Positions 1 to 7,418 of a stretch of 31,145 bases of DNA are shown here, in pieces. Origin of the DNA: Oscillospiraceae bacterium (GTDB taxonomy: Bacteria; Bacillota; Clostridia; Oscillospirales; Oscillospiraceae); NCBI GenBank assembly GCA_017435245.1, contig JAFSFK010000009.1:1-31145 (forward strand), written 5' to 3'. The notes under the pieces are model-generated. The model searched no databases and was not told where the DNA came from. It was given only the letters and a program-made list of their open reading frames with translations. Each line of letters starts with the position of its first letter. Position 1 is the first letter of the stretch. The translations under genes and the position numbers were made by a program.

Positions 1-630
1 AGCAATGGTGAACAGGGCGGAAACCGGCACCATAATGCCCACAGTGCCGGAGTTAAGTGCCGGGACGTAAATGAACAGGATCAGCATCAGAATCACAGGT
101 GCCACAGCCAGCTTCCAGTTCTTGGAGACGAATGCCACACCCAGACCGCCAAACAGAGCGGGCAGGATCTGATCAAAGGCAGGCTGCAGTGCTTCTGCAG
201 ACAGGATGGGGGTCAGCGGCACGATGAGGATCACACCGATGATGATAATGATCGTGGTGACGATGCTGGAGGTGGCGATGGCAATGGTAGAGATGACCTC
301 ACCTTCCTCAGAGTTGGCACCGACTTCATTTTGTTCCAAAGCGCTCAGAGCACAGGGCAGCTTCAAATTGGAGATGTTGCCGGTGACGAAGCTTAAGTAA
401 GAACCGCCGGCACCCAGCATAGGCACATAAGTAACGGTTTCAATGATACCCACAGCCCAGTACATAGGGGCAGTGGCGATCAGGCCCATCAGCAGACCCT
501 TCCAGTCGGGAGCAACGCCCCAAATAAGTGCCACGGCAACGGGGAAGGCCATCAAAAGGATCATCACGCCGATGTTCCAGATCCGTCCGTCACGGTGGAC
601 ACTATCCATATAGCTAAGATTCTTTTTCAT
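1..630 (-). CDS. Polytopic membrane protein of unknown function, C-terminus cut by window edge
   Basis: The frame opens with ATG at 628-630 and runs without a stop to base 1, so 210 codons are visible and the C-terminus is missing. An AAGGAGG site lies 7 bases upstream and overlaps the stop codon of the preceding gene (643-1437), so the two genes are co-transcribed and probably translationally coupled. The protein starts MKKNLSYMDSVHRDGR and then has several hydrophobic stretches: about residues 20-35, 42-65, 118-140 and 170-205. A glycine-rich segment (MLGAGGSYLSFVTGN, about residues 72-86) and an acidic EEGEV stretch lie between them. This looks like a transporter-type subunit working with the neighbour in the cytoplasmic membrane. 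I do not recognise the family and assign no substrate. Confidence 0.75.
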   Translation of the reverse strand, partial: MKKNLSYMDSVHRDGRIWNIGVMILLMAFPVAVALIWGVAPDWKGLLMGLIATAPMYWAVGIIETVTYVPMLGAGGSYLSFVTGNISNLKLPCALSALEQNEVGANSEEGEVISTIAIATSSIVTTIIIIIGVILIVPLTPILSAEALQPAFDQILPALFGGLGVAFVSKNWKLAVAPVILMLILFIYVPALNSGTVGIMVPVSALFTIA

Positions 631-642
631 ATCAATACCTCC

Positions 643-1437
643 TTAGCTAAGCCATCCGGTGATGGGAATGGCAGCTGCCATACCCAGAACCAGACTGATG
701 GGCAGGGCGTATTCGCTGAGCCACTTCAGCTTGGGCTTGCGCATTAAAAGACCGCAGATCACCATGATCAGAGCAGACACACCCATCACACACACCGGGA
801 TCAGACCGGAGGTGGCGGAAACCGCAACTTCCTCTTTTACACCGTCCACAGTGATGGTAGCGAAACGGGAGCTTTCATCCCACAGCCGGGATACATCGCA
901 GAACACAAAACCCAGAAAAGCAGAGATCATTCCGATAAACAGGGAATTCTGGAAGGTATCTGCCCACTTGGCATCCCGGTTGGCAAGATTGCTCATACCG
1001 TTCTGCAGCTTTTTGCCGATGACAGGCACCAGCCAGATGCCCACCATAATGCTGATGGTCATTACCAGCAGGACATTGAGGTACTGCTGAGAGGTAAGAG
1101 GTTCGGCAGAACCCAGGCTCTGACCGATGGCAGACAGGGCGTTGTTGGCGGCGATGGTCTCATAGCTCATTGAGCCTACCACACTCAGCCGCAGCCAGGG
1201 CAGGGCAATGCCCAGTTTTCTGCTAAGGGTAATGACGCTGATGACGATAGCCACCGCCGGAGCGATGGTAAAGACAGCGGCGGAAATGATGGTCTTTTTG
1301 ACCTTCTTCATATCCATGCCCAGAGCCTTGCTGCGGCGGTAAGCCTTTACAAGGAAGAAAACTGACTGAGCCAAGACAACAGCCACGAGAATACCTGCCA
1401 TTATAAACAGCAGGGGATGGTTGACTTGAAATTCCAT
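643..1437 (-). CDS. DUF5058-like integral membrane protein
   Basis: 264 residues, mostly hydrophobic, with about six or seven membrane segments. The N-terminus MEFQVNHPLLFIMAGILVAV begins a first helix, followed by a basic loop (YRRSKALGMDMKKVKK). The start at 1437 was chosen because GGAGGT sits 7 bases upstream; a longer frame starting at 1491 has no such site and would cross the promoter. The sequence resembles the DUF5058 family of clostridial membrane proteins from memory, with no tested function. It is the first gene of a two-gene minus-strand operon with the protein at 1-630, separated by 12 bases, which suggests a two-subunit membrane complex. The complex and any transport role are inference. 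Confidence 0.75.
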   Translation of the reverse strand: MEFQVNHPLLFIMAGILVAVVLAQSVFFLVKAYRRSKALGMDMKKVKKTIISAAVFTIAPAVAIVISVITLSRKLGIALPWLRLSVVGSMSYETIAANNALSAIGQSLGSAEPLTSQQYLNVLLVMTISIMVGIWLVPVIGKKLQNGMSNLANRDAKWADTFQNSLFIGMISAFLGFVFCDVSRLWDESSRFATITVDGVKEEVAVSATSGLIPVCVMGVSALIMVICGLLMRKPKLKWLSEYALPISLVLGMAAAIPITGWLS

Positions 1438-1467
1438 AAATCTACCTCCATTTTGTAGGATGTACGA

Positions 1468-1496
1468 ATTATACCATATGTCAAATGCCAAAACAA
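1468..1496 (-). promoter_or_regulatory. Sigma-A-type promoter for the membrane-protein pair
   Basis: Read on the minus strand: TTGTTT (1491-1496), a 17-base spacer, then a perfect TATAAT (1468-1473). It lies 31 bases upstream of the start codon at 1437. The -35 box ends 2 bases from the left arm of the palindromic repeat element that starts at 1499. Confidence 0.7.
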
Positions 1497-1498
1497 GA

Positions 1499-1724
1499 CA
1501 AATTCCGATTTATCGAGTTGTTTGCGCACCGCACCCAAAGGCTCCCCTGTGTAAGGGGAGCTGTCAAAAATCTGTGATTTTTGACTGAGGGGTTGCTGGA
1601 AAATCTAGCAATCACGCACATTTTCATGATTATACTTATCCTAACAACCCCTCCGACCTCGCTTACGCTCGGCCACCTCCCCTTACACAGGGGAGGCTTT
1701 GACTGCTCGATAAACTGGAATTTG
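1499..1724. repeat. Palindromic repeat element 1 (CTCCCCT hairpin type) in common outer arms
   Basis: Outer inverted arms lie at 1499-1522 (ATTCCGATTTATCGAG) and 1701-1724 (CTCGATAAACTGGAATTT). Inside them is a second inverted pair. The left unit at 1535-1565 contains the hairpin CTCCCCT-GTGTA-AGGGGAG, and the right unit at 1673-1701 contains CTCCCCT-TACAC-AGGGGAG followed by GCTTTG. The centre holds small stems such as AAAATCTG-TGATTTT. There is no convincing gene: the only open frame across it runs straight through the hairpins. The same architecture recurs at 24691-24902, and the arms recur at 5969-6105 and 19362-19567. It resembles a non-autonomous MITE/BIME-like repeat. No clear target duplication was seen. 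Confidence 0.8.
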
Positions 1725-1806
1725 ATCGTTTTTCTCCTAAAAACGAAAGTTTGTCATGGACGGACAGCAATTTCTGTGAAACACTTGGTCAAAAGATACA
1801 AAAATA

Positions 1807-1893
1807 CCGATAAAATGCAATCGATATTTAGATACTGAATATGTTGACATTTTATAAACTCGGTGCTAATATATCGATAGAATCAAATCGATA
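1807..1893 (+). promoter_or_regulatory. Candidate operator pair flanking the adhE promoter
   Basis: A 20-base motif, YCGATA-N8-TCGATA, occurs twice: at 1807-1826 just upstream of the -35 box and at 1874-1893 just after the -10 box. The two copies agree at 16 of 20 positions and are 67 bases apart. A further CCGATA lies at 1896-1901. The placement around a strong promoter suggests binding by a regulator that represses or loops the DNA. The regulator is unknown, and the motif does not match the usual Rex consensus. Confidence 0.4.
1844..1872 (+). promoter_or_regulatory. Sigma-A promoter of adhE
   Basis: Perfect TTGACA at 1844-1849, a 17-base spacer, and TAATAT at 1867-1872. The transcript would start near 1880 with a leader of about 45 bases before the adhE start at 1924. 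A consensus promoter of this strength fits a highly expressed fermentation enzyme. Confidence 0.8.
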
Positions 1894-1923
1894 AACCGAT
1901 AATGAAAAGGAAAGGTGATTACT

Positions 1924-4518
1924 ATGACGAAGCAGTACGCTCCCGTTACCACGACTGAGGAACTGAACCAGGCCCTTGTGCGTGTCCGAGCCGCTCAGGC
2001 CAAATTTGCCACCTACACTCAGGAGCAGGTGGATGCTATTTTCCTGGCTGCTGCAACGGCTGCAAACCGTGCCCGGATCCCCCTTGCCAAGCTGGCGGTG
2101 TCTGAGACCGGTATGGGCGTTGTTGAGGATAAGGTCATTAAGAATCACTATGCATCGGAATACATTTACAATGCCTACAAGCACGAAAAGACCTGCGGTG
2201 TGCTGGAGGATGATCCTTCCTTCGGCATCCAGAAGATCGCAGAGCCCATTGGTGTAGTGGCAGCGGTGATCCCCACTACCAACCCCACCGCAACGGCGAT
2301 CTTTAAGACGCTTATTTGCCTGAAGACCCGCAATGGCATCATCATCAGCCCCCATCCCAGAGCCAAAGGCTGTACCATCGAAGCAGCCCGGATCGTTCTG
2401 GAAGCGGCGGTGGAAGCGGGCGCTCCTGAGGATATCATCGCCTGGATCGATAAGCCCTCTCTGGAGCTGACGGCACAGGTCATGTCCAGCGCCGATCTGA
2501 CTCTGGCAACCGGTGGTCCCGGCATGGTCCATTCGGCTTATTCTTCCGGTAAGCCCGCCCTGGGCGTGGGCGCCGGTAACGTGCCTGCCATCATCGACGA
2601 CAGCGCCGATATTCTGATGGCGGTCTCCTCCATTATTCACTCCAAGACCTTCGATAACGGTATGATCTGTGCTTCCGAGCAGTCTGTCATCGTCCTGGAT
2701 AAGGTCTATGACGCCGTCCGTGAGGAATTTGCCAACCGTGGCTGCTATTTCCTCAATGAGGAAGAAAAGGATAAGCTTCGTGCAACTATTTTGGTAAACG
2801 GCAATCTCAATTCCAAGATCGTAGGCCAGAGCGCCGTGACTATTGCAGGTCTTGCGGGTATTGAAGTTCCCGAAAACACCAAGATCCTCATCGGCGAAGT
2901 GGAGTCTGTGGATATCTCCGAGCCCTTCGCTCATGAAAAGCTCTCTCCTGTGCTGGCAATGTACCGCACCGATTCCTTTGAAGATGCCCTTGACAAGGCC
3001 CAGCGCCTGCTGGAGGACGGCGGCTACGGCCATACCGCTGCGGTGTATTTGAGCACCCGTACCGCTACCGATAAGCTGGAGGCCTTCTCCCAGCGGATGA
3101 AGGCAGGCCGAATCCTGGTGAATACCCCCTCTGCCCAGGGCGGCATCGGTGATCTGTATAACTTCCGGCTGACCCCCTCTCTGACACTGGGCTGCGGCAG
3201 CTGGGGCGGTAACTCCGTGTCCGAGAACGTGGGCGTGCGCCACTTGATGAACGTAAAGACAGTTGCAAGACGGAGGGAGAATATGCTGTGGTTCCGTGCA
3301 CCTGAAAAGGTTTACTTTAAGAAGGGCTGCCTGCCTGTGGCTCTGGAGGAGTTGGCAGGAAAGAAGAAGGCCTTCATCGTTACCGATACCTTCCTGTACC
3401 AGAACGGCTATACCAAACCTGTGGAAGATAAGCTGGACGCTATGGGTATCACCCACACCGCATTCTACAATGTGGCCCCCGATCCCACACTGGCTTGTGC
3501 AAGAGAGGGTGCGGAGGCAATGCGTTCCTTCCAGCCGGATCTGATCATCGCCATCGGCGGCGGCTCTGCCATGGATGCCGGCAAGATCATGTGGGTGCTC
3601 TATGAGCATCCCGATGCCGACTTCCAGGATATGGCAATGCGCTTTGTAGACATCCGTAAGAGAGTTTACGGCTTCCCCAAGATGGGCGAAAAGGCATACT
3701 TTGTGGCAGTTCCCACCTCCGCCGGTACCGGCTCCGAGGTGACTCCCTTCGCCGTCATCACCGATGAAAAGACCGGCGTCAAGTATCCTCTTGCCGACTA
3801 TGAGCTGATGCCCAAAATGGCCATCGTGGACGCTGATATGATGATGGATGCTCCCAAGGGTCTGACCGCCGCCTCCGGTATCGATGCTGTGACCCACGCT
3901 CTGGAAGCTTACGCATCCATGCTGGCTACCGACTATACCGACGGCCTTGCCCTGCGCAGCCTCAAGCTGGTGTTCGAGAATCTACCCAAGTGCTATGACA
4001 ACGGCCCTTACGAGCCCCGTGCCCGTGAGAATATGGCAAATGCCGCAACCATGGCAGGTATGGCCTTCGCCAATGCCTTCCTGGGCATCTGCCACTCCAT
4101 GGCACACAAGCTGGGTGCCTTCCATCACCTGCCCCACGGCGTTGCCAACGCATTGCTCATTACCCAGGTTCTGCGGTTCAACGCATCCGAGGTTCCTGTG
4201 AAAATGGGTACCTTCTCCCAGTATGACCATCCCCATACTCTGGAGCGGTACGCCGAAGTGGCTGACTACCTGCGTCTGCCCGGCAACACCGATGAAGAGA
4301 AGCTGGAGAGCCTCATCAATGCTATTGAAGAGCTGAAAGCCAGAGTTGGCATTAAAAAGACCATTAAGGAATATGGCGTGGATGAAGCTGAGTTCCTTGC
4401 CAATCTGGATGAGATGGTGGAGCAGGCCTTTGATGACCAGTGCACCGGCGCAAATCCCCGCTACCCCTTGATGAGCGAACTGAAGCAGATGTACCTGAAC
4501 GCCTACTACGGCAACTAA
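1924..4518 (+). CDS. adhE: Bifunctional acetaldehyde/alcohol dehydrogenase
   Basis: 864 residues, the usual AdhE length. It reduces acetyl-CoA to acetaldehyde and then ethanol using two NADH, regenerating NAD+ in fermentation; the family forms cytoplasmic spirosomes. The N-terminal aldehyde dehydrogenase half (about 1-440) carries the catalytic cysteine C249 in MICASEQS. A linker leads to the C-terminal iron-dependent alcohol dehydrogenase half (about 450-864), with the NAD motif [10 protein letters not shown], the [12 protein letters not shown] signature and the metal-site region [16 protein letters not shown] (histidines 724, 728, 734, 738). The start at 1924 was preferred over an in-frame GTG at 1915 because AGGTG sits 7 bases upstream of it and the GTG overlaps that site. 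The gene is monocistronic, with its own strong promoter and a hairpin downstream. Confidence 0.97.
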   Translation: MTKQYAPVTTTEELNQALVRVRAAQAKFATYTQEQVDAIFLAAATAANRARIPLAKLAVSETGMGVVEDKVIKNHYASEYIYNAYKHEKTCGVLEDDPSFGIQKIAEPIGVVAAVIPTTNPTATAIFKTLICLKTRNGIIISPHPRAKGCTIEAARIVLEAAVEAGAPEDIIAWIDKPSLELTAQVMSSADLTLATGGPGMVHSAYSSGKPALGVGAGNVPAIIDDSADILMAVSSIIHSKTFDNGMICASEQSVIVLDKVYDAVREEFANRGCYFLNEEEKDKLRATILVNGNLNSKIVGQSAVTIAGLAGIEVPENTKILIGEVESVDISEPFAHEKLSPVLAMYRTDSFEDALDKAQRLLEDGGYGHTAAVYLSTRTATDKLEAFSQRMKAGRILVNTPSAQGGIGDLYNFRLTPSLTLGCGSWGGNSVSENVGVRHLMNVKTVARRRENMLWFRAPEKVYFKKGCLPVALEELAGKKKAFIVTDTFLYQNGYTKPVEDKLDAMGITHTAFYNVAPDPTLACAREGAEAMRSFQPDLIIAIGGGSAMDAGKIMWVLYEHPDADFQDMAMRFVDIRKRVYGFPKMGEKAYFVAVPTSAGTGSEVTPFAVITDEKTGVKYPLADYELMPKMAIVDADMMMDAPKGLTAASGIDAVTHALEAYASMLATDYTDGLALRSLKLVFENLPKCYDNGPYEPRARENMANAATMAGMAFANAFLGICHSMAHKLGAFHHLPHGVANALLITQVLRFNASEVPVKMGTFSQYDHPHTLERYAEVADYLRLPGNTDEEKLESLINAIEELKARVGIKKTIKEYGVDEAEFLANLDEMVEQAFDDQCTGANPRYPLMSELKQMYLNAYYGN

Positions 4519-4533
4519 TCATAATTAAAACAC

Positions 4534-4565
4534 AACCGCAGCACCGAAAATTCGGTGCTGCGGTT
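4534..4565. terminator. Bidirectional hairpin between convergent genes
   Basis: A perfect 15-base inverted repeat, AACCGCAGCACCGAA at 4534-4548 and its complement at 4551-4565, with a 2-base centre. It lies 15 bases after the adhE stop and 40 bases from the end of the convergent gene at 4606, so it can serve both. The T-run is weak on both strands, so efficiency is uncertain. Confidence 0.7.
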
Positions 4566-4605
4566 AACTGTTATGGAAATTGAAATTTCGTGGATAGTTT
4601 CAAAG

Positions 4606-5136
4606 TTACACATTCCACCGATTGCCGATATATCTTCCAGGATTGTTAAAGTTTATAACTTTGGCATAGTTTCCTACAGCGGTTGCGTTATCTGGAATAT
4701 CTTTTGTAACCACGCTGCCTGCGCCGATAGTAACATTGTTGCCTATTGATACATTCTTCACGATACAAACATTAGGGCCGATGTAAGTATTATCTCCTAT
4801 AATTGCGGCTTGACCATGGTTACTGCCAATTGTTAAAAACTGAGACAGATTGCAATTATTACCGATTACTGCAGTTGGATTTACAATGATTGGACCACCG
4901 TGTCCAATATATAAACCATATCCAACCTTTGTTTGTCGAGGTAATTGAATCGTATGTTTTGCTCGATTGATTTTCCATAAGAATAGACCCGCAATTTTGG
5001 CGAGGCCTGTACAATGACATAGCCTGAAAGCATACTGAAATCTAAATGTACGATTCGTAAGATAGGCTTTGATAAATGTAAATGTATCGTACTTGCCATA
5101 ATATCGCATCAAATCGCTTTTGATGTAATTGTTCAT
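4606..5136 (-). CDS. Serine O-acetyltransferase-like hexapeptide acyltransferase
   Basis: 176 residues. The start at 5136 (MNNYIKSDLMRYYG) has AAAGGAG 8 bases upstream; an earlier ATG at 5157 overlaps that site. The N-terminal half is alpha-helical. From about residue 73 come left-handed beta-helix hexapeptide repeats: GYGLYIGHGGPIIVNPTAVI, then IGDNTYIGPNVCIVKNVSIG and IGAGSVVTKDI. The GHGG and NPTAVIGNNC segments match serine acetyltransferase/CysE-type folds that bind acetyl-CoA. The protein is shorter than CysE, and no cysK is adjacent, so it may instead act on a sugar in polysaccharide synthesis. It lies 58 bases after tcdA on the same strand. Base use is visibly more AT-rich than all neighbours, suggesting recent acquisition. 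Confidence 0.85.
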   Translation of the reverse strand: MNNYIKSDLMRYYGKYDTFTFIKAYLTNRTFRFQYAFRLCHCTGLAKIAGLFLWKINRAKHTIQLPRQTKVGYGLYIGHGGPIIVNPTAVIGNNCNLSQFLTIGSNHGQAAIIGDNTYIGPNVCIVKNVSIGNNVTIGAGSVVTKDIPDNATAVGNYAKVINFNNPGRYIGNRWNV

Positions 5137-5194
5137 TAAGATTTTCTCCTTTGTCAAATTTAAGTTTATCTGTTAACTTGCGAGAAAGTAACGA

Positions 5195-5914
5195 TTATTC
5201 GGAGGTCATATCTTTAATAACCTCACCGGCGATGATCAGTCCGGCGACGGAGGGAACAAAAGCCACACTGCCGGGAAGTGCCCGGCGGCCCTCCGGCAGT
5301 TCTTCGTCCGTAAGGGCGCTGGGGTCGGAGGGGACGGGGTCTTCCGTGGAGTAGAGGACTTTCAAGTGCTGGATGCCCCGTTTGGCACATTCCTTGCGCA
5401 TGATCCGGGCAAGGGGGCAGACGGAGGTTTTGGAGATGTCGGCTATCTGGAAACGGGTGGGGTCCAGCTTGTTGCCGGTGCCCATAGAGCTGATGATAGG
5501 TGTGCCAGCCGCCTGTGCCGCCGTGACCAGCGCCAGCTTACCGGTGACGGTATCAATGGCATCCACCACATAATCGTATTGAGAAAAATCAAATTCATCC
5601 GCCGTATCCGGGCCGTAAAACTTTTGGATGGCATTTACCTTGATCTGTGGATTGATGGACAGGACCCGCTGCTTGGCAGCTTCTGCCTTTCCTATGCCCA
5701 CAGTGTCCACTGTGGCGAGGATCTGGCGATTGATATTGGTGGGGGAGATGGTATCGTGGTCGATAAGATCCAGAGCGCCCACGCCGCTGCGGGCAAGAGC
5801 CTCCACAACATAGCCGCCAACGCCGCCCAGACCGAAGACTGCCACCCGGGCATTATTCAGTTTTTCCATAGCGTAGCTACCCAGCAGCAGCCGGGTACGG
5901 GAAAAAGGATCCAT
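5195..5914 (-). CDS. tcdA: tRNA threonylcarbamoyladenosine dehydratase (ThiF/E1-like)
   Basis: 239 residues. The family (CsdL/TcdA, YgdL) uses ATP to cyclise t6A37 in tRNA to ct6A. Visible features are the N-terminal FSRTRLLLG segment, the Rossmann nucleotide motif GLGGVGGY (28-35), the acidic strand end DLIDHDTISPTNINRQ, and the dinucleotide-pocket region YDYVVDAIDTVTGK. After these come SSMGTGNKLDPTRF and a CPLARIMRKE segment. The start at 5914 has GGAGT 7 bases upstream. It is the first gene of a minus-strand unit with the acetyltransferase-like gene and has its own promoter at 5943-5971. MoeB or ThiF are alternatives, but the GNKLDPTRF and CPLAR...RK signatures favour TcdA. Confidence 0.92.
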   Translation of the reverse strand: MDPFSRTRLLLGSYAMEKLNNARVAVFGLGGVGGYVVEALARSGVGALDLIDHDTISPTNINRQILATVDTVGIGKAEAAKQRVLSINPQIKVNAIQKFYGPDTADEFDFSQYDYVVDAIDTVTGKLALVTAAQAAGTPIISSMGTGNKLDPTRFQIADISKTSVCPLARIMRKECAKRGIQHLKVLYSTEDPVPSDPSALTDEELPEGRRALPGSVAFVPSVAGLIIAGEVIKDMTSE

Positions 5915-5942
5915 AGCAGTACTCCTTTGTGTTTATAACAAT

Positions 5943-5971
5943 ATCCTAACACGATTTTTTCAGTGTGTCAA
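5943..5971 (-). promoter_or_regulatory. Probable sigma-A promoter of tcdA
   Basis: Minus strand: perfect TTGACA (5966-5971), 17-base spacer, TAGGAT (5943-5948). The -35 box overlaps the outer arm of repeat element 2 by about three bases, so the element edge contributes to the promoter. Confidence 0.6.
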
Positions 5972-6105
5972 ATTCCGATATATCGAGCTGTCAATGTAGG
6001 GCGGGGCCTTGGTCCCGCCGCTCGAATTCCCGGCAATTTCACGGCGGCAGCAAGCCGCCGCCCTACAATGGCGTATGGAATTCGGTTCGATAAACCGGAA
6101 TTTGG
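5969..6105. repeat. Palindromic repeat element 2 (GTAG-headed REP pair) in common outer arms
   Basis: Outer arms lie at 5970-5992 and 6085-6105 (GTTCGATAAACCGGAATTTG). Inside are two GTAG-headed hairpins in inverted orientation. At 5996-6020 on the plus strand GTAG is followed by GGCGGG...CCCGCC. At 6042-6066 on the minus strand GTAG is followed by GGCGGC...GCCGCC. This is the classical BIME layout of REP elements mobilised by RAYT transposases. It fills most of the gap between the divergent tcdA and chromate-transporter genes (5915-6174). I see no further gene there. Confidence 0.8.
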
Positions 6106-6174
6106 TTGTTAGGGATTGATTTTTTTGCGGCTTTCTACTATTCTATAAAGAAAATACAGAAAGGTTCTGAAAAT

Positions 6175-6735
6175 ATGTCCTCTCGGTTAAAGCAGTTGTG
6201 GCAGATATTTGCCGCATTTTTCAGGATCGGCGCATTTACCTTTGGCGGCGGTCTGGCCATGATCCCGCTGATCCAGAAAGAAGCTGTGGAAAAGCACGGA
6301 TGGGTCAGTGATGATGATATCCTGGAGATCGTGGCTATTGCCGAATCCACTCCCGGCCCCATCGCTATCAATGCCGCAACCTTTGTCGGTTACCGTGCGG
6401 CAGGTGTGTTGGGCTCTGCCTTTGCTACCTTTGGTACGGTGCTGCCCTCCTTCGTGATCATTTTGCTGATCTCCTACGTGCTGCGGCAGTTCCAGCAGCT
6501 TCCTGCGGTGCAGTATGCTTTCTGGGGCATCCGTGCAGGTGTTTTGGCGATGCTGATCAAATCCCTCTATACGATGTTTAAGAAAAGTGCCAAGGGATGG
6601 CCTGCATACGTTGCGATGGCTGCGGCCTTCGTGCTGACGGCGGTGCTGGATGTGCATATCCTCATCGTGATCATCGGCTGTGCGGTCTTTGGCCTTGTAA
6701 CTGCAACACTGGCCGAAAGGAGGGCGGGCAAATGA
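6175..6735 (+). CDS. Chromate transporter family protein, first half-size subunit
   Basis: 186 residues with about five membrane helices. The CHR-family signature GAFTFGGGLAMIPLI lies near the N-terminus, followed by a charged loop ending DDDILEIVAIAESTPGPIAIN, which is characteristic of ChrA domains. Full-size ChrA has two such domains; here each is a separate gene, and the second (6732-7298) overlaps by 4 bases, so the two halves probably assemble as a heterodimer. The start at 6175 (MSSRLKQLW) was chosen because AGAAAGG precedes it; an upstream ATG at 6106 has no ribosome site. The real substrate in anaerobes is not established. Chromate export or another oxyanion is family knowledge only. 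Confidence 0.9.
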   Translation: MSSRLKQLWQIFAAFFRIGAFTFGGGLAMIPLIQKEAVEKHGWVSDDDILEIVAIAESTPGPIAINAATFVGYRAAGVLGSAFATFGTVLPSFVIILLISYVLRQFQQLPAVQYAFWGIRAGVLAMLIKSLYTMFKKSAKGWPAYVAMAAAFVLTAVLDVHILIVIIGCAVFGLVTATLAERRAGK

Positions 6736-7298
6736 TCTATCTGGAGCTGTTTTTTACTTTTCTGATGATCGGTGCTTTTACTTTCGGCGGCGGCTATGCG
6801 ATGCTGCCCCTGATCCAGGAGGAAGTGGCGGCAAAAGGCTGGGTCGACGCTGCTGCCCTTGTGGATTTTGTGGCAGTCAGCGAATCCACCCCCGGACCCT
6901 TTGCCATCAATATGGCCACCTATGTGGGTGCGGAGGTAGGCGGAGTTTTCGGAGCCGTTTGTGCCACATTGGGCGTTGTGGTTCCCAGCATTGTGGTGAT
7001 TTTGATCGTTGCCAAGTGCTACGATAGATTCCGCCAGAGCAAGGCGGTCAAGGGCTGTATGTCGGGCCTTAAGCCTGCGGTGGTGGGACTCATCGGCGGC
7101 GCCATCGTGTCTGTAGGTGCAACGGTGTTTTTTCCTGCCGGTTGGGCGGTCAGCGCCTTTAAGGAACTTAAGTTCTACCTGGCGGCTGTGATCTGCGGCG
7201 TGATGATGGTGCTGGCATTTAAGAAGGTCCATCCCATTATCATTATCTGCATATCTGCGGTGATCGGTATCGTAGCCGGTTATCTGGGACTACTTTGA
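6732..7298 (+). CDS. Chromate transporter family protein, second half-size subunit
   Basis: 188 residues, start ATG overlapping the TGA of the upstream half (ATGA), with AAGGAGG 8 bases before it inside that gene. It repeats the CHR signature as GAFTFGGGYAMLPLI and the loop DFVAVSESTPGPFAINMATY, followed by hydrophobic helices to the C-terminus. The strong similarity to the first half indicates an ancient duplication with antiparallel topology, as known for short-chain CHR pairs. A rho-independent terminator follows directly, so the pair forms a complete two-gene unit. Transport specificity is not shown by the sequence. Confidence 0.9.
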   Translation: MIYLELFFTFLMIGAFTFGGGYAMLPLIQEEVAAKGWVDAAALVDFVAVSESTPGPFAINMATYVGAEVGGVFGAVCATLGVVVPSIVVILIVAKCYDRFRQSKAVKGCMSGLKPAVVGLIGGAIVSVGATVFFPAGWAVSAFKELKFYLAAVICGVMMVLAFKKVHPIIIICISAVIGIVAGYLGLL

Positions 7299-7303
7299 TT
7301 TTG

Positions 7304-7333
7304 CGGAGGTTCTCTTAGTGAGAACCTCCGTTT
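7304..7333 (+). terminator. Rho-independent terminator of the chromate-transporter pair
   Basis: Perfect 11-base stem CGGAGGTTCTC (7304-7314), loop TTAGT, complement 7320-7330, followed by a short TTT. It lies 5 bases after the stop codon. Confidence 0.8.
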
Positions 7334-7344
7334 GCAAATGCTAC

Positions 7345-7372
7345 TTGAAAAGAAACGGAAAATTTGTATAAT
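7345..7372 (+). promoter_or_regulatory. Sigma-A promoter of the ktrB operon
   Basis: TTGAAA at 7345-7350, a 16-base spacer, TATAAT at 7367-7372; a second TATAAT overlaps at 7372-7377. It lies between the preceding terminator and the ktrB start and is the only good promoter seen ahead of the eight-gene operon. Confidence 0.7.
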
Positions 7373-7418
7373 ATAATGTATATTGAGAAGTGTTGCCTGG
7401 GGGAGGAGCGTGCCGATT

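Noticed and set aside
1727..1745. Short hairpin CGTTTTT-CTCCT-AAAAACG after repeat element 1
   Set aside because: A 7-base AT-rich stem with no T-run context; too weak to call a terminator or regulatory element.
1771..1800. Possible Rex or CRP-like operator (TGTGAAACACTTGGTCA) upstream of adhE
   Set aside because: The halves are not a good inverted repeat and do not match TTGTTAA-N4-TTAACAA.
1581..1838. Open frame of 85 codons across repeat element 1 and the adhE upstream region
   Set aside because: It runs through palindromes and into the adhE upstream operator region, has no ribosome site, and the repeat family is clearly non-coding.
1852..3897. Long open frame (681 codons) on the minus strand opposite adhE
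   Set aside because: It is antisense to a certain gene, has low-complexity His/Gly/Leu-rich composition typical of codon-bias shadows, no ribosome site and no recognisable domain.
6116..6149. Promoter for the chromate-transporter pair (TTGATT ... TATAAA)
   Set aside because: The spacing of 22 bases is too long for a sigma-A promoter, and no better pair was found, so no promoter is listed.
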